A DNA stretch of 64,000 nt from Cephalopachus bancanus. Taxonomy: Eukaryota > Chordata > Mammalia > Primates > Tarsiidae. Shown piece after piece: positions 30,726-41,610 of this stretch. Each line of letters begins with the position of its first letter. Position 1 is the stretch's first letter. The position numbers and the translations under genes were made by a program. The notes under the pieces were generated by a model. The model did not search any database. It was given only the letters and a program-made list of their open reading frames with translations, and had not been told where the DNA came from. The DNA lies in assembly GCA_027257055.1 (NCBI GenBank), contig JAPVLO010000182.1, positions 2,542,001 to 2,606,000 on the forward strand. Direction: 5' to 3'.

Positions 30726-31008
30726 TTTTTCTTTTCTTTTTTTTTTTTTTTTTTGAGCTGGAGTCTCACTCTGTCGCCCAGACTGGAGTGCAGCGGCTGC
30801 TCCCGGCCACCGCAGCCTCGACCCGCTGGGCTCCGGCGATCCTCCCGCCTCAGCCTTCCGAGTAGCCGGAATTACAGGCGCGCGCTACCATGCCCGGCTC
30901 ATTTTGATTTATTGTAGAGATGAGGTCTTGAACCCGCGGGCTCAGGCAATTCACTCACCTCAGCCTCTCAAAGCGTGGGATTACAGGCTGAGCCACCAAG
31001 CCCGGCCG
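30726..31008 (-). repeat. Alu SINE, lineage-specific, inserted at an older Alu tail
   Basis: Complement Alu: long T tract, GAGCTGGAGTCTCACTCTGTCGCCCAGACTGG, with a shortened left arm, ending GCTGAGCCACCAAGCCCGGCC. The flanking repeat GCTTTTGTTTTT (30715 and 31009) shows that it entered the T tract of the Alu to its right. Confidence 0.92.
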
Positions 31009-31011
31009 CTT

Positions 31012-31305
31012 TTGTTTTTAGAGTTGGGGTCTCACTCTGTCACCCAGGCTGAAGTGCAGTGGCCTGATCATGACTCATCCCAGACTTGACCTCCTGGGCT
31101 CCCGTGATCCTCTTGCCTCAGCCTCCTGAGTAGCTGGGACTGCAGGAGTGCACCACCACACCCAGATAATTTTTTTGATTTTTTTTTGTAGAGACGAGGT
31201 CTTGCTGTGTTATCCACACTGGTCTCAAACTCCTGGGCTCAAGCCGTCTTCCGGCCTCAGCCTCCTGAAGTGCTGGGATTCCAGGTGTGGGTCACTGCAC
31301 CTGGC
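31012..31305 (-). repeat. Alu SINE, AluJ-like
   Basis: Complement Alu: TTTTTAGAGTTGGGGTCTCACTCTGTCACCC, ending GTGGGTCACTGCACCTGGCC. Its own target-site copies CTGAAATG (30706 and 31306) now enclose both this Alu and the younger one. Confidence 0.9.
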
Positions 31306-31499
31306 CTGAAATGGTTTGTACAAGCGGGAGTGGAGTTCCAGCTGTTCTCGCCGTGATAGGCATCACCTCACTCCCCTGCCTAGCAACCCTGGGGCACGGT
31401 GTGCTTCTTCTGGGAGGTCAGGGCTTGCCTAGCTGAGCTGTGGAGCCAGCGCTCCAAGTCCACGCTCTAGCCTGCGAAGCCCTCGTGCTCTTTCCTTAA
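31306..31499. other. Intergenic stretch, nothing assigned
   Basis: Short unassigned interval between an Alu and a LINE-2 copy. Confidence 0.4.
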
Positions 31500-32140
31500 A
31501 TGGCCTCCTATTTCCTCCCCAGCCCCCTGCAATCGGACTTTGTCCCCCTCTGCTCCCTGCACCTGACTCTACAGGGTCACAGTGACCTGCAGCGTCCACA
31601 CCTCCGTCCGTCCCAGGCTTTGACACTGCCAGTCACTGCGCCCTTGGCTCCTCGGACACGGCACTGTCCTGTTTCTCCACCTGCCTCTCTGGTCACGTCT
31701 TCTCAGCCTGCCCTGGCTCTTCCTCCCTTGCAAGTTCTCTCTGAGGGGGGTGCTCCTACCACAGTCAGTCCTGGGCTGACTCTTGCTTGCTCGAGTGCTT
31801 CGACCCCACGGAGAAGGGCCCAGTCACCACCTCCTCACTGCGATGCCCCAGGTCCAGCCCTAGACCGCGTCCAGGTCTCGAGCTCTGAAACGTCGCCGGT
31901 AATTAGCATCCTCCTCTCAAAGCCAGCATGACCAGAGTGGTTCAAGACACCGCTCTCTGCCCAGCTTCCCACCGTAGAAACTTATTCCCACACCTCCCCT
32001 CATGCTCAATTCCTCCCACATCCACTCAGTCTTACATCCTCCAAGACTGCCTTCCAAATCCTCTCCCGGGCTCTCTTGCCCGTCCCCGTGGCCACTACTC
32101 TTCTCCATGTCCCCATCAACCTACTTGGCAGGGTGTTCAG
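31500..32140 (+). repeat. LINE-2 fragment
   Basis: A pyrimidine-rich region with LINE-2 wording such as GACCAGAGTGGTTCAAGACACCGCTCTCTGCC ('accctggtccaagccaccatcatctctc'), CTCCTCTCAAAGCC and CCAAGACTGCC. It is diverged. The 143-codon frame across it is the usual LINE-2 open stretch, not a gene. Confidence 0.5.
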
Positions 32141-32394
32141 GGCTCCAGAGCTGAAACCAGAGGGAAAGGGCTTGTGCCCATTCATCATGGCCCATCCTAA
32201 CAGCAAGCTGCAGCCCAGAGGCAGGAGGTCGTCCTCACGCAGGGGCGGAGAAGAGGCGGCAGCCCTCCTCGTCTGACCAGCCACAGCGTGTGGGTACGTG
32301 CGAGTCTCTCCCGGTAGCCGCCCTCCCTTCTCTCGCAGCCAGTATGGCACTTCCCATGCCCTGGCACTTACAGACACCACTTAACTGTCGCTTA

Positions 32395-33250
32395 ACGTGG
32401 CAGGCAGAGTCTAAGACGGCATCACAGGCCCCGCTTCCTGGCATTCACGTCTGGTGTATTTCCCTCCCTTGAGTGCGGGCAGGACCTGTGACTGGTTTCT
32501 GACCCACCGAGCACTGCGAAGGGGGTGGGATGTCATTCTCATCATCAGAGTACACAAACTTGTAACTTTCGGTCTTGCCAGAAGACCCTCTACGGCCTTC
32601 TTGTCTTGCATGGTTTTTTGTTTGTTTGGTTGGTTTTTTTTGAGTCGGAGTCTCACTCGGTCGCCCAGCCTGGAGCGCAGCGGCCGCTCCCGGCCCCCGC
32701 ACCCTCGACCCGCCGGGCTCCGGCGCTCCTTCCGCCTCCGCCTTCCGAGCAGCCGGAACTACAGGCGCGCGCGACCACGCCCGGCCGATTTTTTGATTTG
32801 TTGCAGAGATGAGGTCTCGCGGCCCAGGCGGGTCTCGAGCTCGCGGGCGCAGGCCATCCGCTCACCTCAGCCTCCCAGAGGCGCGGGGTGACAGGCGGAG
32901 CCGCCGAGCCCGGCTCTTGCATGCTTTAACGCAGCCGGTGCCACCTTAGAAGGCTCCGTGGGCAAGGAGCTGAGCGTGGTCTCTGGCCGAGGGACAGTGC
33001 TGGCCCTCAGTCCAGCCACCTGCCAGGAACCGAATTCTGCCGGCAGCCACGTAAGCGGGCTTGGAAGTGGATCCTTCCACAGCCGAGCCTCCGACGAGTG
33101 TCCAGCCCTGGCCCACACCTTGACTGCAGCCTGAAGCAGAGAACCCAGCTAAGCCACGCTGATTCCCGACTCTCAGAATCTGTGAGACAATGCACGTGTG
33201 TTTCATGAAGCTAAGTTCATGCTAATTTGTCACACGGCACGAGTACACGA
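32395..33250 (+). mobile_element. MLT1-type MaLR LTR, split by an Alu
   Basis: An old endogenous-retrovirus-like LTR (ERVL-MaLR). AGGCAGAGTCTAAGACGGC, TCCTGGCATTCACGTCTGG, TTGAGTGCGGGCAGGACC and GTGGGATGTCATTCTCATC lie left of the Alu (32612-32914). GGCCCTCAGTCCAGCC, GAACCGAATTCTGCCGGCAGCCACGTAAGC, GACACCTTGACTGCAGCC-like sequence and CTGTGAGACAATGCACGTGTG lie right of it. It is non-coding. It matches the LTR at 35965-36475 in strand and type. Confidence 0.85.
32612..32914 (-). repeat. Alu SINE, lineage-specific, extremely GC-rich
   Basis: Complement Alu with TTTGAGTCGGAGTCTCACTCGGTCGCCC and many CpG sites (CTCGACCCGCCGGGCTCCGGCG), ending GGAGCCGCCGAGCCCGGC. The target-site copies TCTTGCATG lie at about 32603 and 32916. 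Dense intact CpGs suggest recent insertion or a lack of methylation decay. Confidence 0.92.
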
Positions 33251-33349
33251 ATTTGCTTAACATCACGTCTTCTGTTTGAACAAGTGGAGGCGAGCTCTTT
33301 CTGCTGTAAGCAGGGGCACACAATAGAGGTGCACCAAATTTGGCACCAA

Positions 33350-33710
33350 CCCTCTGGAACAGCCCGTCTTACTGACCTTTTCCCCAACACCTTTCCCCGC
33401 CGTCAACTCTTCTATCATTCCCTGTACCTGTGTTTTCTCTGCTTAGAATATCTGCCCCCTTTTCATGGCCTGTGATGCCCCTTTGATCCATCCTGGGCTA
33501 GCTGAGGTGACACCTCCTCCAGGAAGCCCTCTCTGAGGCTGACCCTTCCTCTGGGATTTCATGGTTCCAGGTCTGTCTTGCACCAACTACAAGGTCCAGT
33601 GAATGACCGTCCTGTCACTCAGTACGCCATACCTCATCTTATTGACCGTCTTGTGTCTAGGGCCTGTGAAGTCATAAGGACGCAAGTGATGTGTGCTGAA
33701 TGTATGAACA
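33350..33710 (+). repeat. LINE-2 3' fragment
   Basis: CTGCTTAGAATATCTGCCCCC, GAGGTGACACCTCCTCCAGGAAGCCCTCTCTGAGGCTGACCC and GTCTAGGGCCTGTGAAG...TGTGTGCTGAATGTATGAAC match successive parts of the LINE-2 3' end. Confidence 0.85.
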
Positions 33711-33830
33711 GTTCAGCCTAACACACCTCCTCAGCAGGAGCACCACAGCCAGCAAGGGAGTCGTGTCATCATCTTGATAGAAGACAAGGCCTTGCTGTCA
33801 TCATGGTAGCCCGCTTTAAGAGTTCTATCG

Positions 33831-34121
33831 GCCAGGCACGACAGCTCACATCTGTAATCCCAGCACTTTGGGAGGCTGAGGCAACAGGATCGCTTGAGTC
33901 CAGGAGTTCAAGATAAGCTGGGTTGACATAGTGAGACCTTGTTTATCTTAAAAATCTTAAAAATTCGCTGGGTGTGGTGGTGCACCTGTAGTCCCAGTTA
34001 CTTGGGAGGCCGAGATGGGAGGATCACTTGAGACCAGGAGGTCCAGGCTGTGGTGAGATGGGACTATGCCACTACACTCCAGCCTGGGTGACAGGGTGAG
34101 ACTCTATCTCTAAAAAAAAAA
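33831..34121 (+). repeat. Alu SINE, AluJ-like
   Basis: GGCCAGGCACGACAGCTCACATCTGTAATCCC to GGTGAGACTCTATCTCTAAAAAAAAAA. Flanked by AGTTCTATC and AGTGCTATC. Confidence 0.92.
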
Positions 34122-34394
34122 GTGCTATCATATGATATTTACATAAGGGGTGGGAGCTATTTGGGAAGGAGCGCAGGTCTGGGTGAATGAAAGGCCCTTT
34201 TGTTGTGCTCAGAGCCAGGACAAAGGAGGGGGGGAAGGAGCGGGATGGGGGGAAGAGAGAGAGAGGCCAACTGCTGAGAGCTCATGAGATGGTGGGCGCT
34301 GGGGACCACAGAGGCGACACAGCCGTGAGAAGGCCCCTGTGGAGGAAGGCCAAAGCCTAAGGATGTCTACTGTGCAATTTGACGTTTCTGGCAT
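34122..34394. other. Intergenic stretch, nothing assigned
   Basis: Short unassigned interval with a purine-rich GGGGGAAGAGAGAGAGAGG tract near 34247. Confidence 0.4.
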
Positions 34395-34512
34395 TGCCGT
34401 CAGGATGGCCAGATTTAGGGGGAAAGGCAGGGCGTACCATTTTTTAAAAATTGTTTACCTGAAATTCAAATTTCCCTGGCTATCCCAGATATTATCTGGC
34501 AGCTCTGAACGC
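34395..34512 (+). repeat. Old DNA-transposon-like repeat, family not assigned
   Basis: GGCCAGATTTAGGGGG at one end and CCCAGATATTATCTGGCAGC at the other, with CCTGAAATTCAAATTTCCCTGGC inside. This is the wording of a common palindromic mammalian repeat whose ends read 'ccagatttagc' and 'gctaaatctgg'. Confidence 0.55.
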
Positions 34513-35646
34513 CGTGACACAAATCTCTCCTATAAGCTTTCAGTCATGTCTATCATGAACGCCGTGCCTGATACAACTTAAGAGCGTTTGTGGAATGACG
34601 TCAGGGGCTGAACTGGGCTCTGGTACCATGGGGGGCACAGAACAGGAGTAGCACAGGGCACCTGAGTGAGTTCTGTGGAATCGGGAGTTTGGAGAGCTGG
34701 GGTGCCCACATACGGTGCCCACCACGGGAAAGTTCGGGAAGGGCTGGGAACTTGCCAGAGGCGGAGAGTGACAGCCCGGAGCAACCTCATTTAGACCGTC
34801 TCATCCGGAACTCAAGGGAGGGAGAGGCCGCCGGCACGGGCTGTATCTGGAGCACCCGAACAGACGCGGAGGGCCTAGTCTCTTCCTGCCCATGCCCGCT
34901 TCCACGAGGAGAGTCTGGGATGGAGGAGCCACGGCACTGTAGAGATGAGGTCCCCGTTCTGAAACGGAGGCTGGGGCAGCCCCGAGCTGTGGCGGGGGAG
35001 AGTCGGCAGACAGCCCGAGGGCTGGACTGGCTCACGAATGCACAGACGCTGAGGTGTGTGCATCTTCCTGGGGAAGGGGCTGGGTTTTCCCCGGGCTCCT
35101 CAGAACCCCTGGCGTGAAGGGCGAGTGTGGGGGGACTGGGGAGCGTCCTCAGCAGCCCCCTCTCAGACGGAAGGTGGGTCTGGGGCGCGGGCAGCTCCGG
35201 CTCTCCCGCTCCGGCAGGCGCAGCCGGGCCTGGCTGGCTGGCTGGCTGCCGCCGGGGCAGGGATTGGCAGCCTCCAGAGACGGCCCCCTCTGCACCCAGC
35301 ACGGTTAGCTCTGAGGCCTCGCTGCCCCTCTGGAGCCACCTCCCTCTGGGAGCCAGCCCATGTGGCCCCAGAACCACCCCACCGCCGGTGGTGGCATAAC
35401 CAGTCATGGGGCGGGCTCCCGGGGAAGTCCCACGTAGACCCCCCGAGAGACCTACCGCCCAGCCCCGGGGCCCTTCAAGGCTGGGGCCGCGGAGAGACCA
35501 GCTCTGTCTCCTGGAGGGTGAGGCCCTCCGGTCACTTCCTTGCTCCGCCCGTGCCGTGCCAAGGGGCGTCTGGCTCTTCCCTACACGTGCCAGTGACATC
35601 CACACCTCGCGCCTTGTGCCGTGTTCACTGTGATCAACTGAGGACG
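34513..35646. other. GC-rich intergenic stretch
   Basis: Markedly GC-rich from about 34780 to 35600, with four GGCTGGCT-type repeats near 35230. Long frames on both strands (up to 299 codons on the minus strand) arise because stop codons are rare in GC-rich DNA. They have no recognisable domain and overlap the Alu at the right. No gene is supported. Confidence 0.5.
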
Positions 35647-35661
35647 TGACCGCACATTCTT

Positions 35662-35946
35662 TTTTTTTTTTGAGTTGGAGTCTCATTCTGTGGCCCAGAT
35701 TGGAGCGCAGCGGCCGCTCCCGGCCACCGCAGCCTCGACCCGCCGGGCTCCGGCGAGCCTTCCGCCTCAGCCTTCCGAGGAGCCGGAATTACAGGCATGC
35801 CCTACCACGCCCGGCTGGTTTTTTTTTTATTTATTGTAGAGATGAGGTCTCGCCTGCCCAGGCGGTCTCGAACCGGCGGGCTCAGGCCATCCACTCACCT
35901 CAGCCTCCCAAAGGCGCGGGATGACAGGCGGAGCCACTGAGCCGGC
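35662..35946 (-). repeat. Alu SINE, lineage-specific
   Basis: Complement Alu with TTGAGTTGGAGTCTCATTCTG, the CpG-rich CTCGACCCGCCGGGCTCCGGCG block and end GAGCCACTGAGCCGGC. It is bounded by a perfect 15-base target-site duplication TGACCGCACATTCTT (35647-35661 and 35947-35961), the clearest in the window. Confidence 0.95.
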
Positions 35947-35964
35947 TGACCGCACATTCTTCAG

Positions 35965-36475
35965 TGCTCCTCCCTTCGATGCCTGAAGCCGGATTCCCTT
36001 CCCCTCGCGTGTGGGCTGACTTCGGGACTCCCCTCTGACAGACAGAAGGCAGAAGTGACAGGCAGCAGCTCCAGAGACTAAGGCATCAAAGGCAACGAGG
36101 TCTGCTGCTTGTCTGCTCTCTCAGCTCGCTCTGTGGAAAGCCAGCTGGCACGCCACGAAGACACTCAAGAAGCCTCTGGAGAGGCCCGAGCAGTGAGGAG
36201 CTGAGGCCTCCAGCCAACAGCCATCAAGGAACAGAGGCTTCTGCCCACAGCCCAGGCAGAGAGGTTGGAAGCAGATTCTCCAACCTCAGCCAAGCCTGCA
36301 GGCCCAGACAACTTCTCAGCAGCCATCTCAGGAGAGACCCCGGGCCAAATCCACCAGCTAAGCTACTTCTGAATGCCTGGTCCACAGAAGTGTGAGATGA
36401 GAAAGGTTTATTGTTTTAAGCTGCTCAGCTTGGACGGTCATTTGGTACGGAGCAATAGGTCACGAATACACACAT
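35965..36475 (+). mobile_element. MLT1-type MaLR LTR
   Basis: Old endogenous-retrovirus-like LTR. CTCGCTCTGTGGAAAGCCAGCTGGCACGCC, GACACTCAAGAAGCCTCTGGAGAGGCCC, GGAGCTGAGGCCTCCAGCCAACAGCC, CACAGAAGTGTGAGATGAGAAAGGTTTATTGTTTTAAGCTGCTCAGC and GGTACGGAGCAATAGGTCACGAATAC reproduce the whole right half of an MLT1 LTR up to its terminus. Non-coding. Confidence 0.9.
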
Positions 36476-36484
36476 GCTCTTTCC

Positions 36485-36790
36485 TGAGCTGAAGTAGCGC
36501 CCTCCTTTCCCTCCGCCTTCAAAACACTGCGGATGACACCCCCTGAGCATCACCTTATGCAGGCTCAAGACCGAGTTAGCCATTTTTTCCCTGGGCTAAT
36601 CAGGCAGTGTGTATAAACCTCCACGGCAGCCCTTACTGTCTTGAATCACTGCCGTTGACTTGCTGTCTTTCTCTCTTAGTAAAATCGAAGCTCCTAGAGG
36701 AATTGTGTTTTGTTCATCTTTATATCACGAATGCCCAGCACAATAGTAACGCTCCGTTAACATGTGTTTAGTCGCTTAATCTATGAACAC
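36485..36790 (+). repeat. LINE-2 3' fragment
   Basis: AAAATCGAAGCTCCTAGAGGAATTGTGTTTTGTTCATCTTTATATCACGAATGCCCAGCACAATAGTAACGC and TTAACATGTGTTTAGTCGC match the LINE-2 terminus ('tgtaagctccatgagggcagg...tttgttcatctttgtatccccagcgcctagcac'). Confidence 0.78.
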
Positions 36791-37855
36791 AGAAGGCCCC
36801 GCAGAGCACAGGGCCCACCCTGCCCTTGGTGCTAGAGCTCCGTTCATTTCTCTGTTGGAGTGCAGCGAAAATGGAGTTAGTGCTCATAAAAAATTGTTTG
36901 CTTCTCTTAACTTCCATTCTCCAGAGTGATTCATGACCCCCGGGTGTTACATTTATCTTATCTCTTCTCCAATAAGACAGGAATTTAAAGCAGGCTCTAA
37001 AACCATTTCTGAGCCACAGTTTCTAATGTTGAGGCAACTGAGGCTTAGAAAAGTGAAATGACTTTCCCAAGGACGTGGAAATGGCATCTTCAAAACTTAC
37101 AGCCAATAGAAATGTTCTATTTCAACCAAAACGGTCGAATCTTACCATCATTTTGCTGAAGGAAAGAATGAAATATGAGAATAAAATTATGATTTCCTTT
37201 CTAGAAAAGCTTAAAACCAGGATACACTAAACTCCAGTGCTTGGGATATACACACAGGTGATACAAACTATAAGGAAAAGAAGGGGGGAAGGATCCCAAA
37301 GGCCAGAAGAGCGGTACCCCACGGCGCGCAGGGAGAATGATGGGACGGGGCTCTCGAGACTTCTAAGGCACTGGCGATGTATTGTTTGAAATGTGCAGCA
37401 TAAATCTTATCCCATTAGCTCCAACGTTACTTTGTAAAATGCTCAACCATTTGGAACTCGCAGGCAGAGCAATTGCGCCTCTGGGCTCTGGGATGGGAGC
37501 TGCTTCGGCCCACAAGGACAGTGGAGCGCAGACTATTACAGGGCCCCGCTCAGTGCCTCCGTTTATCTTTCTCTGATCTTTGAGGGGTTTCCAGGCAGGG
37601 CCCTTGGTTCTGGGGAGGTGCGGGCAGGCCGTCCTGAGGGAACCACACGTGGCGGGCAGGATGGCCCGCCCTGCAACAGCCGCCACAGCGCAGCCTCTCT
37701 GCTTCCTCCAACTTCACACCCTGAACACCCACAAAGGGTCACATCTGAAGAGTGGGTTTTGAGGCTGAAAGAAAAATGCCGGCAATTCCTGGGGGCATCA
37801 AGCCTCCCTTAAATAATAGATACAGCATTTGAAAATGCTAAAATTACTTTTCTTG
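36791..37855. other. Intergenic stretch with MIR trace
   Basis: 37030-37090 (GAGGCAACTGAGGCTTAGAAAAGTGAAATGACTTTCCCAAGGACG) is a MIR core. The rest is unassigned. 37370-37520 is repeat-free, and a smooth AT/GC-balanced stretch there would be worth a conservation check. Confidence 0.5.
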
Positions 37856-38163
37856 GCCGGGCACGGTGGCTCCTGCCTGCAATCCCAGTGCTTTGGGAGG
37901 TTGAGACAGGAGGATTGCTTGAGCCCAAGAGTTTAAGACCAGCCTGGGCAGCACAGTGAGACCCGGTCTCTACAGAAAAACCAAAACAAACAAACAAAAA
38001 ATCAGGTGGGTGTGGTGACACGTGCCTGCAGTCCCAGCAACTTGGGAGGCTGAGGCAGAAGGATCGCCTGAGCCCAGAAGGTTGAGACAGCGGTGAACTG
38101 TGACTGTGCCCCTGCACTCCAGCCTTGGGCAACAGGGTGAGACCTCGACTCAAATAAATAATT
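37856..38163 (+). repeat. Alu SINE, AluJ-like
   Basis: GGCCGGGCACGGTGGCTCCTGCCTGCAATCCC to GGTGAGACCTCGACTCAAATAAATAATT. Flanks AAATTACTTTTCTT (about 37841) and AAGTTACTTTTCTT (about 38165) mark the target site. Confidence 0.92.
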
Positions 38164-38984
38164 TAAGTTACTTTTCTTGTTTAAAAAAAACAAAAAACGT
38201 TATTTTCCAGGCTGTTCACAAAGATATCTTTCTTCAGGCCTCCGCCTGGATCCCAAACCCTGAAGTCCTGAGGTTGACCCCCCTTTCCCATATTCTTCCA
38301 ATTTCCCTCCCCCCCACTTCTGGACCGAGGGAAATTCTGCCTCCTTGAGGCACGTGGACCAGTTCCAGCAAGGCCGGCTCACCTAGAGGGCTTCTTCAGG
38401 GAGCCGTGGCTCCTTGGAGGTGGAGTCCTCTGTCCCTGCAGGGCACAGTCCATAGCTGAATCAGAGGAGAGTGGGCCCCGGGGGCAGCTGCAGCCACTGC
38501 AGTCTGGATTCCACAGAACGGAGCCCTGGGCTGCCAGGTCTATGGGGCTGTTCCAGACTGTTCTGCCGCGGGGCTTCTGGGAGTCTCCAGCTCGAGACAT
38601 CTGGTCTCCCCTCAGACCCGCTGGCTTCCAGAGCTGCTGACACAGGAGTCCTTCAACGCGCAGGCTGCCCCATCCCGGCCAGAGCCAGCTGGGTGCAGTG
38701 AGGACCAGTCACATGACTCTGCCCAGAGCCAAGGTCAGTGAGCCAAGGCCCCGGGCCCGGGTGCACGGGGCTGTGCTCAGTCAGGCTGCCCCAGGGGCGG
38801 TGGGGCTGGGGCAGGAACGTGGGTGGAGACTGCTCACGTCCCAGAGAGCACGCTCCCTCCGGGGGACCCTGCCCACTGGGACTCTGAGACGAAATTCAAA
38901 GTCATGGGCAGGATGGATTATGTAACCTAAGGCAACTGCTCCTCTTGGCCTTGCTCCAGAGCTTCCTTAGGAGACACAGCTAAG
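38164..38984. other. Intergenic stretch, nothing assigned
   Basis: Unassigned, GC-rich at 38400-38880. Short overlapping frames only. Confidence 0.45.
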
Positions 38985-39175
38985 ACCGTTTACGAAGTTC
39001 TGACTACATTCCAGACATTCTGTGAGCACTTTACGGACATCTCCGAGTCAATCCAAGTCCATCTCGCCTACATTTTAAATATGATTTCCCCACTGTGTCG
39101 ATGTGTTCGTGAACACAAGGTGAGGGTCACCATCAATACGGGGGAGCCCAAGTTTGGCTCCATCCAATCCTCTGC
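38985..39175 (+). repeat. MIR or related SINE fragment
   Basis: GTTCTGACTACATTCCAGACATTCTGTGAGCACTTTACGGACATCTCCGAGTCAATCC, then TAAATATGATTTCCCCACTGTG, follows the 5' half of MIR ('tgtgccaggcactgttctaagcactttac...tcatttaatcc'). Confidence 0.58.
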
Positions 39176-39564
39176 AGTACCAACAGCAATCAAACCGCTT
39201 GCTGCTCAGGGGAGACCCGATGTGACTGCCATCTTGGTTTACCAGTGTCCTCCACTATGTTCCACGCTTCACTCCACCACAGGGCCTCGAATTCCCGACT
39301 CTTCTGGGTCCTCATCAGCCCCCTTTGATCTTCATTTTCTAGGGATACCTCCAGGGCGTGTTTCTCTGTAACTCCCACGTAGAACAGTGCTGCCAACACA
39401 AGGTCTGCAGGGCGCTCGCAAGGACCCTGACCTTGAGGGGCGGCAGTTCAGTTCGCAGACTCCGGGGACCCTCCGTGTGCATGTCTGCATTCATGGCCAC
39501 AGCCCGATATTTGATGGCCCTGCTGATGTCTCTGAGTAACCAATAATAGATAAAATTATGCGTG
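39176..39564. other. Intergenic stretch, nothing assigned
   Basis: About 390 bases with no recognisable repeat or gene. Confidence 0.4.
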
Positions 39565-39745
39565 TGAATTGCATGCCTTGGACCAATTCTTAATGCCCCC
39601 GTGCGTATTCCCTGACCTACAAAATGGTGATAATAATTGAACCTACTTCACAGGGTTGTTATGAAGATTCAGTTAACACACGTGAAGCGCTTAAAACAGT
39701 GCCAAACTCAGTAAGCGATCATTAGTAGTGGGAGTGTTGCCATTT
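39565..39745 (+). repeat. MIR SINE 3' half, well preserved
   Basis: CTACAAAATGGTGATAATAATTGAACCTACTTCACAGGGTTGTTATGAAGATTCAGTTAACACACGTGAAGCGCTTAAAACAGTGCCAAAC is an almost canonical MIR 3' half. Confidence 0.9.
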
Positions 39746-40377
39746 TGTCATTCCTACTAAGGCAGGAAAGTATGCAATAAATTCTAGAAGGAATTCTATC
39801 ACGAAGGTAACATGTTTGAAGTGCTCGTGTTCAAAGGGCTCATCTTTGTGAGAAACGAACGGTCCCAGAGACTCCCACCTCCTGAGCTGCTGGATAACTC
39901 ACCAGCACAGCACCAGAAGGCCGTGGGAGATAAGAGATAAAGGACCCGGGAGTCATCCAGTTAGCTGGTCTTTCTCAAGTTGCCAAAATAGATCCCCTAC
40001 TTAAGGAGATTGACTAACAAACAGCTAGGTGAAACTTTGTAATAAGAAAAACAGCTCTGATATTGTGCTTACTTTTCCAGGGGTTTCATCCCACACTCTC
40101 ACCCCCACAAAGATGCCTTCCAGGAAACCAGACCCAGCTCCACTGTGGAGGCATCCATTCCCACCATGGCAGGTCCCAGTCTTGAGGAGGTGGTGACTGG
40201 AGGCCATGGGCCTCCTGGTGGCTCCATCAAAGCTGACCCCAGCCACATACCGAACGGTCGTGCTTGCTAGGGTTTGTTTCTGTCATGGTCACTGCTGCTG
40301 TGTGGAGTCAACCTATTCTGAACACTGCAAGAGCAAAGATCTGTTTTTATGAATGAATTGGTTTAATTCAAAAGAAA
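39746..40377. other. Intergenic stretch, nothing assigned
   Basis: Balanced composition, no repeat or gene recognised. Confidence 0.45.
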
Positions 40378-41610
40378 TCTTTAGACTTCCACCTCCAAGC
40401 AGGAGAAAATAAAAGGACCATTTTCATCCTCTTGCCTGAAAAAACTAAAAACCAGACAAAATATGGAAGACGTTGGATGTCAGGCAATGAAAGGCAGTGA
40501 TCCCTGACAGATGGGAAACAAAGGTTATGAGTTTCCAGGCTCCTGAGACAGGAAGGAGGAAGGCAAGAGGATCTGACTTTCAGAGATGAGGCTGGTGATC
40601 TGAAGAGGCCGAGGCCTCTGGAGGGTGCAAAGCAGCGTACCAGAGAGGAGAGAGCCCCTCGGGGAGGGAGTCCCTAGAGGTACAGGTGGTCAGCTTGGAT
40701 CTTCAGTAGAGGGCTTACTGATCCCACGTACATGTAAGGAACCTACTCAAGGTTGGGAAAAGAACCACCCTACAGGAGTAAGGAGAATAATCTCTTGTGC
40801 TCTCCAGACCAGGAGTTGTTCCTATTCCCATCAGCCAGAGTATATCACTCGACAGTACGTGGGGCATTGAATAGCATTCTCAAAAGGGTCTTGCCTCAAT
40901 AGTGGGGCGAAATTAGCCCTAGATGAAATGCTACTCTGGTCCCATCAATATAGCTTAAAAGACCCAAAGAATCAAACTGTTTCCAAGTAACCTAACTATA
41001 TCCAGAACAAAACTCAAGAATATTTATAGAAATAAAAAAATCCAGCACCCAACAAGTAAAACTCACAATTTCTGCAATCCAAAAAAAGAAAAAAAAAAAA
41101 TTAACAAGCATGTACAAAGGCAGGAAAATATAGCCCATAATGAGAAGAAAACCAACCAACAGAAACAACAGATCCAGAACTGACACCAAGTATAGAATTA
41201 GTAGACAAGGACATTAAAAATATTTATTATACGATTAGCATGGCTAAAATCCAAAACACTGACAACACCAAATACTGGTGAAGATGTGGAGCAACAGGAA
41301 CTCTCATTCATTGCTAGTGGGAATGCAAAGTGACACAGCCGCTTTGAAAGACAGTTGGGAGGTTTCATACAACACTAAACCTACTCTCACCAAATGATCG
41401 GGCAATCGCACACGTTGGTGTCTACCCAAATAAGTTGAAAGTCTATGTTCACACAGAAACCTGCACATGGGTGTTTACAATATCTTTATTCATAACTGCC
41501 AAATTTGGAAGCACTCAATGTGTCCTCCAGTAGGTAAGTGGATGGAGTCATGGAATTAGCAATATGTCTAAAATTCACACTGCTATATGAAAGAAACCAG
41601 TCTGAAAAGG
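40378..41610 (+). mobile_element. Old LINE-1 with most of its body deleted
   Basis: 40378-41230 is L1 5' UTR: CAAGCAGGAGAAAATAAAAGG, AAAACCAGACAAAATATGG, AATATAGCCCATAATGAGAAG, AGAATTAGTAGACAAGGACATTAAAA. At about 41231 it jumps straight to the end of ORF2: CTAAAATCCAAAACACTGACAACACCAAATACTGG, GGAACTCTCATTCATTGCTAGTGGGAATGC, CTTTATTCATAACTGCC. It fades near 41610. ORF1 and nearly all of ORF2 are missing. A 65-codon minus frame across it is not a gene. Confidence 0.72.

Noticed and set aside
34787..35686. 299-codon minus-strand frame
   Set aside because: It begins in the T tract of an Alu and runs through GC-rich DNA where stops are rare. No domain, and competing frames of similar length on the other strand.
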